NCBI GenBank assembly: GCA_024195585.1
Contig: SWBL01000047.1
Coordinates: 1 to 64,000 of the forward strand
Length of the DNA stretch: 64,000 bases
From: Aureobasidium sp. EXF-3400
Taxonomy: Eukaryota > Ascomycota > Dothideomycetes > Dothideales > Saccotheciaceae
Reading direction: 5' to 3'
Position numbers and translations under genes: made by a program. Shown piece after piece: positions 31,058-41,148 of the stretch (its first letter is position 1; the number at the start of each line of letters is the position of its first letter). The notes beneath the pieces were generated by a model. That model was not told the DNA's origin. It saw nothing but the letters and a program-made list of their open reading frames with translations, and made no database searches.

Positions 31058-32013
31058 ATGCCGTCGTTTTCGCTGCCCCAGTTCGACGCACGTCGTGTGC
31101 GCTCATATCTGTTCCGTCTGCCCTTGTGCACGCGTGCGCTTCTCGTTGTTATAGTCGCTTTTTGGATTGCCAGCCTTAGACTGTCCTGGTTCCAACAATG
31201 GGCTGCTTTAATTCCGAATGAGATGAACTTGGGAACCAGTATCTACTGTCCTTTCGACATGTCCCGCTGCTGTCTGTCTGACCATTGTCCTAGTGTACCG
31301 ACTCAATACCTTCCCTCTGCTACATGCTGGTTTCATACACATGATCGTCAACATATTCGCCTTGACTCCGCTGCTCGAACGCTTCGAGGCCGAGCATGGC
31401 TCTCTGCCTACTCTGCTCCTCTTTACAGGCCGTTCGTTCGACTCATCCTGCCCAATTGCTCTTCTGTCTAACACCTGTGCTAGCATTCGGTCTCCTTCCT
31501 GGAGGAAGCTACACCTTGATTGAGCGCTTCGTCTTCAGATCAAACACTGCTGTCATGGGCGCAAGGTCAGACTCTCGTCACTATCTCATTCTGGCCTCAA
31601 CTAACCTAGTCTGCAGCATCTGGGTCTTCCTGCTCCTGGCTGCCGAATCTATCAAGACGTACAAACAAAACCCCAACTTTGCCCTCGGTCCTTACAACAT
31701 CCCCACTTGGACCGCTCCCCTGATCGTCAACCTCTTCGTCGCCGTCCTCATCCCCAACACCAGCTTCCTCGGCCACTTGTGCGGTCTTGCCATTGGATAC
31801 CTCTGGGGCTTGGGCTACATCAAGTTCCTTGTGCCCAACGAGAAGATTCTGCGATGGATTGAGGGCAAGCTTAACCTGCTTGGTCGTTTACCTCACTACG
31901 TATCCGTCGATCAGAAAACATATGGAAGATACGGTGTGCTGCCAACAACTGCAGCCCCTAGGCCGGTCCCGACTCTCGCCCCCTTAGGAAGCACACAGAG
32001 ACTCGGTCCGTGA
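31058..32013 (+). CDS. RBD2: Rhomboid-family intramembrane protease (Rbd2 type)
   Basis: Polytopic membrane serine protease. Four exons: 31058-31238, 31294-31431, 31484-31565 and 31617-32013; 265 residues. Family text appears only after splicing: GTMYRLNTFPLLHAGFIHM, LTPLLERFEAEHG, FTGPFGLLPGGSYTLIERF and VMGASIWVFLLL. The Ser in GAS is the likely nucleophile; its codon is split by the last intron. The partner His is in GHLCGLAIGYLWG. About six helices are visible, then a Pro-rich cytosolic tail. Rbd2 acts in the Golgi and in SREBP processing in other fungi; that role here is inferred. Confidence 0.9.
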
Positions 32014-32050
32014 TTTACGTATTCACAAATAAAAGCTAGCTATACCACTC

Positions 32051-32853
32051 TTAATCTTCCAGCTTGGGCACCACTCTTTCCAACCATTTACTCAAGTCCT
32101 GCAAGACAGCAGGTGACAGCGCATGCGCCAAGCCCTCGTACTCTTTGATCTCCAAGGCTCCATCATCGACGCCCAACTCTTTCAGTTTCTTCAAGCCCTC
32201 GGTCCATTTGCTACGTGGAATCAATCTGTCTGAAGTTCCACGTCCTAGGAACATGGGCACATGGCCTACCACGTGAGGCAAGCCGGCTGAAGTGCGTAAC
32301 TTCTGAATGGTCTCGGGCAGCGGTAGGTAACCCATCAAACCGACGATACCCGCAAGCTTTCCGGAATAGCGAGAAGTCAGCTCAGTGAGCAAGGCGAGGG
32401 CGCAGCCCTGCGAGAAGCCTCCGAGGACTATGCGGTTGGGCGGGATTCCTCTTGATGTTAGATTGTCAATGAGCGATTCGACATATTCGACACTTTTTCT
32501 TAGACCCTCCTCGTCTTCTTCTGGAGCGAGTTCCGGACGACCAGCAGGGGCGGGTTGCAAGGAAGAGGGTGCATACCAAGCATTTTGCCTGGCATCGATA
32601 TTATGTGGTGCATTTGGGAAGATCCATTGCATATAGGGTAGCTTGTTTCCTTGGTGAAACTGTGTGGCTATGTCTGGATGTGGTGTAAGTTCTTGTTGTG
32701 AGGCTTTCCAGCGGGAACAAAATTGGGAGACAAACTCTCCCATCCCATGGCATCATCGTCGAGACCATGGAGAAAGATCATGGCAGCACCATGGGCGGGG
32801 TCGGTAGCAGGTTTGGGAGCTGATCTGATGAGGGGAGGCTGTTGGTTCTGCAT
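32051..32853 (-). CDS. APT1: Acyl-protein thioesterase 1 (carboxylesterase/lysophospholipase family)
   Basis: Alpha/beta hydrolase that depalmitoylates signalling proteins. Two exons, 32719-32853 and 32051-32659, separated by a 59 nt intron with a GTTCCC donor; 247 residues. Seen: MIFLHGLDDDAMGWE, LPYMQWIFPNAPHN, the nucleophile elbow GGFSQG, GTSDRLIP (Asp) and GLAHALS (His). The oxyanion-loop motif is HGLDDD in place of the commoner HGLGDTG/HGLGDDA. An in-frame upstream ATG at 32913 would add 20 residues; the family start agrees better with 32853. Divergent from VPS71 with 288 bp between starts. Confidence 0.9.
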
Positions 32854-33141
32854 ATTGGTATGGTTGTTGGGTGAGTATCGAGTGTGGAAGGGCAAAGTGG
32901 AGGCAAGCAGCATTCTTGAAAGGCGGCTATGATTTCAGGGAGCAAATTCGATAGTGTAATTTCACTTCATCATCACCTCCTCTCGTCCGCCCGACTTGTG
33001 ACGATGCTACGGTATTGCCGTCAAAGACATGAATGGAACAATTGTGGGATCAAGACTGGGGTGGTCCGCCGAGAGAGATCCGAGTATGACGGACTGAAAC
33101 CTTGAACTCAACTTTTGGCATTTCACAGCCAAACACATACA

Positions 33142-33969
33142 ATGCCACACATCGAAGAGCTGCCAACGACGGCAAAGGCAGCAGCTCCGGGCTGGAGCTA
33201 TGTCGTCGACACTGGATATGATCCTTCCAAAGCCGCCATCAATCCTGCCAGTCGCAAGCGCGTGCGCGCCTCGGTCGCCGGCCTCAGTCAAGGTGATCTC
33301 AGCGTCCGCCAACAGACGGCCATCCAACGACATCTAGACGATCTCGACAAGGATAGCCACAAGCCCGTCAACATCGCCCCACCAAAATCAAATCGCCGCC
33401 AGACTCAGAACACGCGCCGCATCTTGGCTTCAGGAAAGGACTTTTCGCATTACTTGGACCAGGACGAAGCTGCACTCGCTCTGAAGCAGCACCATGGTCT
33501 GGAAGTCGACATAGAACCTCCGAAGCCACCGCAGAGACCAAGCAAAACTCCCATCGCACGACGCAAACCACAACCCACTCCCACTGTTGTCGAGGCCAGT
33601 CCCGCTCCGACTGCTGCCGTATCTAATGCCGCTTCCACCACTCCCTCGGCCCCTCTTATACCTTCCTTCCTCAAGCCTTATCTCGTCGACTCTCCCTCCG
33701 ATCTGAACAAACTACAACACGACTCTCTGCTTTCACCACCTGCTCCACTTACAGCCACCACGGCCGAGATCGAGGCTTTGCTCTCAGCACCACAACTTTC
33801 ATACAATGCCGCTCGCTCTGCGCCTAGTCCAGCTACCGCTCCACCTCAAAGAGTCTTTTGCGAGATGTGCGGCTACTGGGGCCGTGTCAGATGCTTAAAG
33901 TGCGGTTCCCGTGTTTGCGGTCTCGAGTGCAAGGCCGCTCACGAGGAGAGCAGATGCATCAGATTTTGA
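33142..33969 (+). CDS. VPS71: SWR1 chromatin-remodelling complex subunit Vps71/Swc6 (zinc finger HIT)
   Basis: Subunit of SWR1, which exchanges H2A for H2A.Z. Intronless, 275 residues. The N-terminal half is polar and basic (INPASRKRVRASVAGLS), with the conserved NTRRILASGKDFSHYLDQD. A Pro/Ala-rich linker follows. The C-terminal HIT zinc finger (about residues 243-273) reads CEMCGYWGRVRCLKC...CGLECKAAHEESRC with all Cys/His ligands present. Size equals yeast Vps71. Start at 33142 is the first ATG. Confidence 0.92.
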   Translation: MPHIEELPTTAKAAAPGWSYVVDTGYDPSKAAINPASRKRVRASVAGLSQGDLSVRQQTAIQRHLDDLDKDSHKPVNIAPPKSNRRQTQNTRRILASGKDFSHYLDQDEAALALKQHHGLEVDIEPPKPPQRPSKTPIARRKPQPTPTVVEASPAPTAAVSNAASTTPSAPLIPSFLKPYLVDSPSDLNKLQHDSLLSPPAPLTATTAEIEALLSAPQLSYNAARSAPSPATAPPQRVFCEMCGYWGRVRCLKCGSRVCGLECKAAHEESRCIRF

Positions 33970-34020
33970 TTTTTGCGCTTTCGCATCTTTTTCTTCTTAC
34001 TATGATACCCCTTTTTACCT

Positions 34021-34512
34021 TTACCAGTTTGCCATAGAAATACAATCATTGAACAGTTTTTTAGATCTGGACATACGAAACCAGCTCTTGGGCAACATAT
34101 TCTGGAGCTCTTCGCATCGAATCAGGAAACCACGACTAATGTATGCTGCTGACGCACTTGGAAGCTGCAGACCTGTATCAAAGAACAACATGTCACGCCT
34201 TTCTGAGTCCATCAGGACTCGCAAGTCGTTTGACAGATCTTTGAATGTCTTAGATGACCAATTGAGCAATCGCGCGTATCTAGCGATGTCAATGGTGTTA
34301 TGCCCATGCTTGCATTTGTGCACCGTGCTTGACGGGTTCACTTCAGCAACTTCTCCGGCTGCGTCGTCTAAGCACACTGCCACTCTATCAATGCTCCTCG
34401 ACGTGCCGGGCATCCGCAAAGGAGTATCCTTTTCCATCGCTGGTCCTAGATATAGAGCCAATGATGCAAGCAGGTCCTCGATGGTACCCGATCGTTTTGA
34501 TTTCTCCATCAT
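34021..34512 (-). CDS. Hypothetical protein, 163 residues
   Basis: A minus-strand frame starting with a double Met (MMEKSKRSG) and ending in ANW. Composition is protein-like: balanced charges, amphipathic helices, conserved-looking stretches such as LASLALYLGPAMEKDTP, NTIDIARYARLLNWSS and RFLIR-like basics near the end. A longer frame on the opposite strand (33911-34528) overlaps but is Ser/Cys/Leu-rich in a way typical of an antisense shadow. No family recognised. It lies tail to tail with VPS71, only about 50 bp apart, which would imply overlapping 3' UTRs. It may have further 5' exons. Confidence 0.5.
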   Translation of the reverse strand: MMEKSKRSGTIEDLLASLALYLGPAMEKDTPLRMPGTSRSIDRVAVCLDDAAGEVAEVNPSSTVHKCKHGHNTIDIARYARLLNWSSKTFKDLSNDLRVLMDSERRDMLFFDTGLQLPSASAAYISRGFLIRCEELQNMLPKSWFRMSRSKKLFNDCISMANW

Positions 34513-34978
34513 AACACTCTGTTCTTAAGATGTTTGTGTCGTCTGCAAGAGGTAGGACTGAAAAGTGGTGACGTCGGAGGTTTCTCGGCGAGCGCCGACC
34601 GCACCTCCCTTCCATCTCCTCTGTTCTTCCTCGTGTCTGCAACAGTCTACCACTTTGTTTAGAGAGTTGGATGATGCCGAGGGTAATGAGCACTGCCTCT
34701 GTCTGGCGTGATGATATTGCGGGTCCACGGCGAAAGACTCTGTTCTTGGCTGCTTGTAGTAATGATGGTCTGAAGGATTCACGGCCGCACTGATTGCCAG
34801 TAAGGCCGCGCTTACCGTACTAGCAATATAAGAATGACCGAGCCCAACATGCTTCGCAACTATAAGTTATAGGACCTCACTGGGCTTTCTTTCGTCACTC
34901 GATTTGCCGTTAACAATATATCACACGACCACCAGCACAACCATCCCCTCCCATCTGGGACTGTTCGACGAAGTAAAC
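34513..34978. other. Intergenic region before the first small membrane protein gene
   Basis: 466 bp between a minus-strand hypothetical frame and a plus-strand gene. An 85-codon minus-strand frame (to 34782) lacks an ATG and is not supported, though it could be an upstream exon of the hypothetical gene. Confidence 0.35.
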
Positions 34979-35419
34979 ATGGATACACTCATATCAGCTG
35001 TCCACACAAGTGCGATGGTTGCCTTGATCATCATTGCCATCGTCACCCTCGTTGCCACAACCTGGATCATCGGCGTCAAGCTCGCCGAGCCCTTCGGTGT
35101 CATGCTATCCAACACTATAAACGGCGTTGGAGATACACTTGTCGACACAGAAGCGTCAAATGTCGAGGAAAGATCAGGCAAAATGTCTCGGCAGGAATCC
35201 CGCAGAAATCTCGAAAGAATATTCTCGGGCATCATCGCAATGTTTTTGTGCTTTTTCTGCGTCACTTTTGAGCAAGAATCGGCGAAGCATGATTTTCGAC
35301 CTCCCGGCTTGTGGTGGAACCTCTGTGTTCCGGTACTCAAGGGAATCTTCGAGGCTTTTGTCGCTTTGGGCATGCTCAGATTAGCACTTACTGCAGTTCG
35401 TAGACTGGTTGCGAACTGA
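34979..35419 (+). CDS. Small membrane protein A (146 residues), paralogue of the gene at 37890
   Basis: Intronless. Starts MDTLISAVHTSAMVAL, followed by a strong transmembrane helix (LIIIAIVTLVATTWIIG), a short GVKLAEPFG motif, a charged Ser/Arg loop, a second helix (IIAMFLCFFCVTF) and a third (FVALGMLRLALTAVRRLV). The first 35 residues align without gaps to the product at 37890 with 13 identities, including T-x-V-x2-T-x3-G-x-K-L, and both end with a VALGxLxLA helix. No known family recognised. The start is the first ATG; a hydrophilic in-frame extension upstream has none. The two copies flank the zinc-finger gene at 35837-37147. Confidence 0.7.
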   Translation: MDTLISAVHTSAMVALIIIAIVTLVATTWIIGVKLAEPFGVMLSNTINGVGDTLVDTEASNVEERSGKMSRQESRRNLERIFSGIIAMFLCFFCVTFEQESAKHDFRPPGLWWNLCVPVLKGIFEAFVALGMLRLALTAVRRLVAN

Positions 35420-35836
35420 GCCCCTTCCCTGAACTTGAACCTATATCGGAATGATACATTCGGTACACAGAGATTCGCCGCCGACGACCCACCTTGTACT
35501 TTGCTGGCCGGATTAGCCCCTGAGTCCTGAACCTGTCAGTTTCAACCATTTCAACCAAAACCGTGCTCATCAACAACCGATGATGGTAAGCCATAGTATC
35601 ACCAAATGCTTTCTTGAAGCCGAAGCTGATGTACCAAGTAACAAGATAAGAACGCATGAATTCATAGGGCTACGAACATTTACACCATGCTATCATGGTG
35701 CCATTGAAACAGAAAAGACCGAAGACGCGGGAAATTGTGAGAGTAGTCAGAGATGCGAGCTCTCACGGCAGGTGAAAGAAAAGCGATATTGCCGGTCGTA
35801 GTAAGAAAAAAGAAACATTGTTGATATCATCCTCCG
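35420..35836. other. Convergent spacer
   Basis: 417 bp between the stop of membrane protein A and the stop of the zinc-finger gene on the other strand. No gene seen. Confidence 0.4.
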
Positions 35837-37147
35837 TCATGGGCGCCACATAGTGGACACTGAGAACTCACTCATGGTTTCTTTGGTGTCATTGATGTCG
35901 GCAATGTCCTGTACCCATTCTTTGGTTCTGGTGGTCGTTGCAGTATCCTCTGTGCGAGACCTCTTAGCTGGTCGAGGATCGACGATGTTGGATGTGGGCT
36001 CGTTTCGGTCTGCATAACGCGTGTTTGCAGCGGATACGGTCGTGGCAGACATGGTTGGTCTAGGATGGACCGGTGGGCGAGGTATACGCTATCAATCGTT
36101 AGTAACATGTTTCTTGAAAGGAGCTTGATTGGGGTGACGAACCGCCTGAGACATGCCCTGACCCGAGGAGTAGCCCGCATGACGTGTGTTAGGACCACGG
36201 TTGATTGGCAATGGAGCTATGGGCCGTGTCATTGACTGAGGAATCCACTGCTGGTCAGTCAGTATTATAGCTCTTGACCAGGAAACGTAAGCAACTGACC
36301 GCAGGGGGCATGGCTTGTGCCATAGGGTAGCTCGCATAACGCATGCTGGGACTTATCACCGTGTGACCGGAGGAGTACTGTGTCATCAGTTGGTTCGTCG
36401 GCCAGTGTATGGTCGTCGAGATGATAGGGCCCTGTGGACGATTTGCCGATGATTGCGCCAGCCCAGCCACTGCGTGCTGTATTGATACTGGTGGGGAATT
36501 AAATGACATAGCGGTTGAAGCTGTGTCGTCGCTAGGGGGATGACAAGCGTGCCACTCACGTCTCTTTCTCTTCGTGGTGCTCTCCCCTGGAGGGACGAGA
36601 TAAGCTCTAGGATGGTGACGAACCTGAGGAGGTAGCACGTCAGATGTTGTAAGTAGTTCGTCCCTAGAGGCACCAGTCCAGTTGGGCTTGATTTCATGGG
36701 CAAGCATTGGGCTCGGAATCCTGCCCTCTTTCCTCGGCTCCTCTCTGCTCTTGATTTCGGGAAGGCCATAGTCTCGGATTGAACTTTCGAGCATAACGGA
36801 ATATAACATATCGTTCTGGCTTTTGTTCCGAGCAAAGGTACATTTGCATCCAGGTCCACCAAAATGGCGACACTCGGAGCAAGGATCCATGGGATCATCG
36901 TGGTCGCGGCTTTTCTTGTCACACTGAACCACATCAGCACATGCAGGAGCTGGACGCAGCACCGATTTACTGGGTATCCCGCTTGAAGGCAGCGAAAGCA
37001 TCCTTGACCGACCTCATTGCATACCTGGTAGTCGATTTCCTTAGGCATGTTCGGGTCCAGATTGGCTGGGTGTGAGCGACTGCATCGTGAGCCTCTCAGA
37101 CATTGGCCGAGGTGACAGTCACGGCAAAGAGGAGCATTGTTGGCCAT
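35837..37147 (-). CDS. Protein with a CCCH zinc finger and a Zn2Cys6-like cluster, unknown function
   Basis: Exons 36971-37147, 36300-36923, 36143-36250 and 35837-36088 keep one frame; 386 residues. Residues 8-26 hold C-x2-C and a CCCH finger, C-x4-C-x5-C-x3-H (C11, C16, C22, H26). Joining exons 1 and 2 creates a second cysteine cluster, C-x2-C-x6-C-x13-C-x2-C-x7-C, close to fungal Zn2Cys6 binuclear clusters but with a long middle loop. After it come a basic KRKRR stretch, a Pro/Gln/Met-rich region and a second basic patch (RPAKRSR) near the C-terminus. A possible extra 72 nt in-frame intron (36488-36559, GTGAGT...CAG) would give 362 residues. Probably nuclear and nucleic-acid binding; role unknown. 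The absence of a fungal transcription-factor middle region argues against a classical regulator. Confidence 0.72.
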
Positions 37148-37889
37148 GACTTCGATTCGGGTAGGACTATTGCATGAGTTGTGTTGTGGGAGTTGATGAA
37201 CCCTGCATTCGCTTGTGTTGTGAGAGCTTTGAGTGACGACTCAAATCGAATCAAAACAAAGTGAGACCAGCGTTCGGTGTTCTGTCTTCACTTGAATGTA
37301 GTAGGCACGCGAGTGTTTTTGCCTTGGCAGCGCCAGAGTTACGCCTGCCTTTGGTGAGTTTGCTTTGTTTTACTTGTCTCGACAGGCGGAGGAAGACTCG
37401 TCAACATTCAGAGCAATTCCATCTCATCCTTAGAGATCCAGTCGCATCTTGTTAAGCAGAATGTGCTGACCTCTGCCAGCATTTTTTGTTTCGTTATACG
37501 TGTTTTATTAGTGGTTGGCCCAGGACAGCGATGCTGCCCTAACATTGAACTTGCCCTTTACATGAATATTCTCGAGGAAGACCGTACTTTGACCGAGAGT
37601 CTTGCTCAAGATACTCGATCACTGATGAACCTTCGATGCATTCTTGCACATGAGATCGTACCCGAGTATGCAATAAGGCGGTGTGACTAACTTTGCCTGA
37701 GATACGAAATCGACTCATACTGCCTCAGCGACCAAAGTTTGTGAACCATACTGCTATAAAGCCTTTAAATATCCGATCACCCCTTCTCTTCTTTTCCCCT
37801 CCATTTTCCCTTCATACATTTATCGACAAACCAAGCTCGACACTCGTACACATACGATCACGTTTACTTCCTCTCTTCAAACATCCATC
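37148..37889. other. Divergent promoter region of the zinc-finger gene and membrane protein B
   Basis: 742 bp between divergent starts. Frames of 60-75 codons occur but have no protein-like pattern. It contains a TATA-like box on the + strand at 37755. Confidence 0.45.
37755..37760 (+). promoter_or_regulatory. TATA-like box upstream of membrane protein B
   Basis: TATAAA in the context ctgctataaagcc, about 130 bp before the ATG at 37890. Position fits a core promoter with a short leader; not proven. Confidence 0.35.
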
Positions 37890-38243
37890 ATGGATGTCAT
37901 CGAATCAATATTCTGGACTGGCTTTACCATGGCTTGCACGGTAATAATCGTTGTGACTTGCGTCTATGCAACCATGTTCATGGGTTCCAAGCTCACACAA
38001 TACTTATATGATGTCTTTGGGGATCCACAAAAGCAGTCAGATGCCGAGGTGGAAGTTGCCATGGGAATTGTGGCACAGGTGTTCGCGTTCTCCAGGCTCA
38101 TTTTCACTATTGTCACCTTGAAGGAAGGCCAGTTAACGCTTTGGATCTTCAACGGGGCCGTTGCGAGGAGTTGTGCAGAGATTTGTGTGGCTTTGGGGTT
38201 GCTTACGCTCGCGGTGGCTGCTCTGCACGTACTTCTACGATGA
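37890..38243 (+). CDS. Small membrane protein B (117 residues), paralogue of the gene at 34979
   Basis: Intronless. MDVIESIFWTGFTMAC leads into a transmembrane helix (TVIIVVTCVYATMFMG), a GSKLTQYLYDVFG segment, an acidic loop shorter than in copy A, a second hydrophobic stretch (VFAFSRLIFTIVTL) and a C-terminal helix (ICVALGLLTLAVAALHVLL). Ungapped similarity to copy A at the N-terminus and the shared VALG helix show common descent; the loop differs by about 30 residues. Unknown function. Both copies are transcribed rightwards on either side of the CCCH/C6 gene. Confidence 0.7.
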   Translation: MDVIESIFWTGFTMACTVIIVVTCVYATMFMGSKLTQYLYDVFGDPQKQSDAEVEVAMGIVAQVFAFSRLIFTIVTLKEGQLTLWIFNGAVARSCAEICVALGLLTLAVAALHVLLR

Positions 38244-38457
38244 GTTCAGCGTAGTCCGTGTACCTAAACTACTGAATCAGATTGTCAACGTTCCAGGTAT
38301 AACCCCTGTAGTCCAAGTTCAAGTGTTCAAACGGGGTCTTACTAAGGAAAGATCGCAGACAATATCTCGGAGGGTTGTACTTGCTTTTGGGGCTCCTCGA
38401 AGAAATGAAATTATATTATTACAAAAGATACTTTGAAATAAAACAACCCATCTTCAA

Positions 38458-40319
38458 CTAAAGTTCCAGCTTCATCCAAACGGCCTCAGAAGGAATACCC
38501 TTCTCGATAACCCAGAGCATGTATACACCTGGTGGCATAATCGTAGGGTTGAATGGAGAAGTGACATCAATCATGTCATCGCCATCAGGGCTCAGAACAG
38601 CTTCCAACTGTACCATTCTCGCTCCCATATCAACACCATGAGTATGGAAGCCAGAGTAAGAGAGTCGAACAACCACATCTTCTCGCGCTCCCTCAGCTGC
38701 AATCTGAAACTTCTCGTTGTATTTCACAGAGATGGGATAGGCGGTGATGAATGGACGGCTAGCAGCATGGTCCATGTAAGGCGGCGAATAAATTTCGACG
38801 CGATATTCGGTAGGATAAGCTGAATGAGGCGACCGTTGCTGGTGAAGGTATGATGTATGACCGTTGTTGCCGAACAAAGGATACTTCTTGTTGGCTAGCG
38901 TAACTTTTCCGATAGGGTTGTAGAAGACATCAGGGTTGCTGCCAGCAACAAGGACCTCTCCTGTTGGCAGAAGAATAGCAACCGAGTGGTACATTCTGGG
39001 GATCTCAGATGTGGCGGACTTGGTGAAGCGTTGCCCTTTGGGTTTATACGGATCGTAGATCAATGCTTGCATTGCAGGATTTTCGGCTTGGTAGCCTCCT
39101 GCACATCCCTTGTGCGCACCGTTCATCATAACAATCGTACCGTCAGGGAGTTGTACAGGTTCGATCATTGTCTGGCCGCCGTTCGGCAATGCATCATCCT
39201 CTTCCCAGATAGGATTCTCGTCGTTCGGCCTGATTCTGTAGCAGTCGGATAAAGCTTTGGGATTTGGGATGTCTCCTGAACTTCCACCGCACACCAGCAT
39301 AGTAGGTTCGTAACCACCAATACCAAGGGGCAATAGCACGGCAGCAGCGGATCCAGGAAAAGTTCTTGGGCCTCCAGGAATATCCGGTAGATCCTTGTAT
39401 ACTTCGTCAGTGCCGTAATTATACACATTAGCGCGGTTTCCAGCAAGCGTGAAGATGTGATCGGCACCCTCCGCATTCGGAATCAGTTGAACTGAGATAG
39501 GGTTAGTAAAGCTCGATCTGTACAAGAAATCTATACATACGGATAGGATAGAGATTGAAAGACATTTCAGCATTCTGGTTATCCTCAGCGCCAAACTCCA
39601 AGATGGTCAAGTTTCTCTGGGGTGGTGCCTTGCTGCCATCGGCCTTGATAAGTTCGTAGGTGGGGTTGTTGATTGAAGCCTCGTTGGTGACCAGAAGACC
39701 AACATCCGAACCACCAACGACAAGGACATCTCCATTCGTCATGGTAATGGAGGTTGGGTACCATCTTCGAGACTGCAGCTCGTCGACATTGACCTTGAAA
39801 TCCATGGTACATCCGTCTGTCTCGCAAGGGCCTGGTGCATACCTTCGCACAGTCTGGCGGCCATCCTGAAGATGCTTGGTGTTGGCATCACCAGAGTAGA
39901 GTTCCGCGCCCGCAACATTAACCATAGTACCGTCTGGCATGAAAGCGCCAGCAGCGCAGAACGTGTTTGATTTTGGAGTCAACTTGCGGAGGTTGTTAGT
40001 ACGCCACTCATACTCAACACCGAAGACAAACAGCCCCGAATCATCGTCTTGCATGAATGGCTGTGGAGAATGAGCGCCAGTCTGGAGATTCACACCTGGT
40101 CCACCAAAGTTGCGATGATAACTATGCTTCGTTAGCATGTTCCATTTTACTGACACGACCGACGACATACTTGTCCAAGAACACTACTGTGTCAGTGTAT
40201 GGAGGCACGAAGACCATCTGCGCAGCACATCCCGAAGAGCCGACAGTACGATAGCTTGCTGCATGGGCAAAAGCATTGGAAAGGCCCAGCAGAGCCCATA
40301 CCTGTGTTGTGAAAGTCAT
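38458..40319 (-). CDS. Secreted copper-radical oxidase, glyoxal oxidase type (AA5_1)
   Basis: Extracellular enzyme oxidising aldehydes such as glyoxal or methylglyoxal to acids and producing H2O2. Exons 40171-40319, 39541-40121 and 38458-39491; 587 residues. A signal peptide ends near AHA/ASYRT. The radical-copper site can be placed: Cys105 in NTFCAAG and Tyr171 in RRWYPTS (spacing as in glyoxal oxidase), Tyr411-His412 in RMYHSVA, and a C-terminal His in FHTHGVDMGAR. The C-terminal Ig-like domain (DUF1929) follows, ending MLWVIEKGIPSEAVWMKLEL. No carbohydrate-binding module is present. A (TA)n tract sits 54-70 bp upstream. Substrate is inferred from the family. Confidence 0.93.
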
Positions 40320-41148
40320 CGTGGAAGAGCTTGCAAGAGATTGGTCTATGGATTCCAGGGCCGAGATCTCTTTATATATATATATATATGCAATGCAGAA
40401 GTCGAGAAAACATTGCCATGACAAGCTATCCACAATACAAGCATTCACGCATCTGCAGCCATACCGTTGGGCTGCTAAAAATGACTGCACATAACTTTTT
40501 TCGACACACGCTGGGTACGCATTTGTCCGCAGCCAGCTCGAAAGGTCAGTGAGATTCGAGGGTATCGCCTTGACGCTCAGTAAAACCGAGGGTATGCGGC
40601 TATTTAGTGTCGCGATTAGACAGATCAAGCGGTGCTTTGCCCCATCGAGTCAGGAAGATAGGGTGACATTTCTATAGCGGAAGCCTCAACTGCTTGAACT
40701 TGATTAAATTCAATGAGAAATGTCTTGTCAGGACTGTCCGACTGTGCAAGCGATATTGATGTTTGAAGTTGATTTTCTGTAAGTGTCGGTGACGGGACTT
40801 TCCTCGGAGATCTTTCCAAAAATAGAAGTTGCTTGCTGTGTCCAGATAGACTTCACGGAGCGAGACGCGACATGAAACGAATCTACTGCCTGTGAGTCCT
40901 AGAGCTGCTTTGATCGTATATATTTCCACGAGTTCGACTGTGACAATACACAAAGTTCTTGAGACCAGGAGAGAAATATCCATAAGGTAAGTATCGTACA
41001 AAGACCCTCCTTGAACAGACCTCTGGCATCTGGGAGCATTGTGTGCATTGATAGCGTATATGAGTGGCTGAAGTCTTGGTCTTCTCTTGATATACCGGAA
41101 TCAACCGAGTCGATGTGCACGCATGATCCACATATCCTGTAATACCAC
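40320..41148. other. Intergenic region upstream of the glyoxal-oxidase gene
   Basis: 0.83 kb between the oxidase start and the stop of the neighbouring regulator. Contains the (TA)n tract described separately. Several short frames exist on both strands; none is convincing. Confidence 0.45.
40373..40389 (-). promoter_or_regulatory. (TA)8 tract, likely TATA region of the oxidase gene
   Basis: Seventeen bases of alternating T and A, followed on the minus strand by AAGAGATC, 54-70 bp before the oxidase ATG at 40319. It may serve as the core promoter TATA element or simply be a microsatellite. Confidence 0.4.

Noticed and set aside
33911..34528. 205-codon plus-strand frame opposite the 163-residue hypothetical gene
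   Set aside because: It starts inside VPS71 in another frame and has the Ser/Cys bias of an antisense shadow; the minus-strand frame looks far more like protein.
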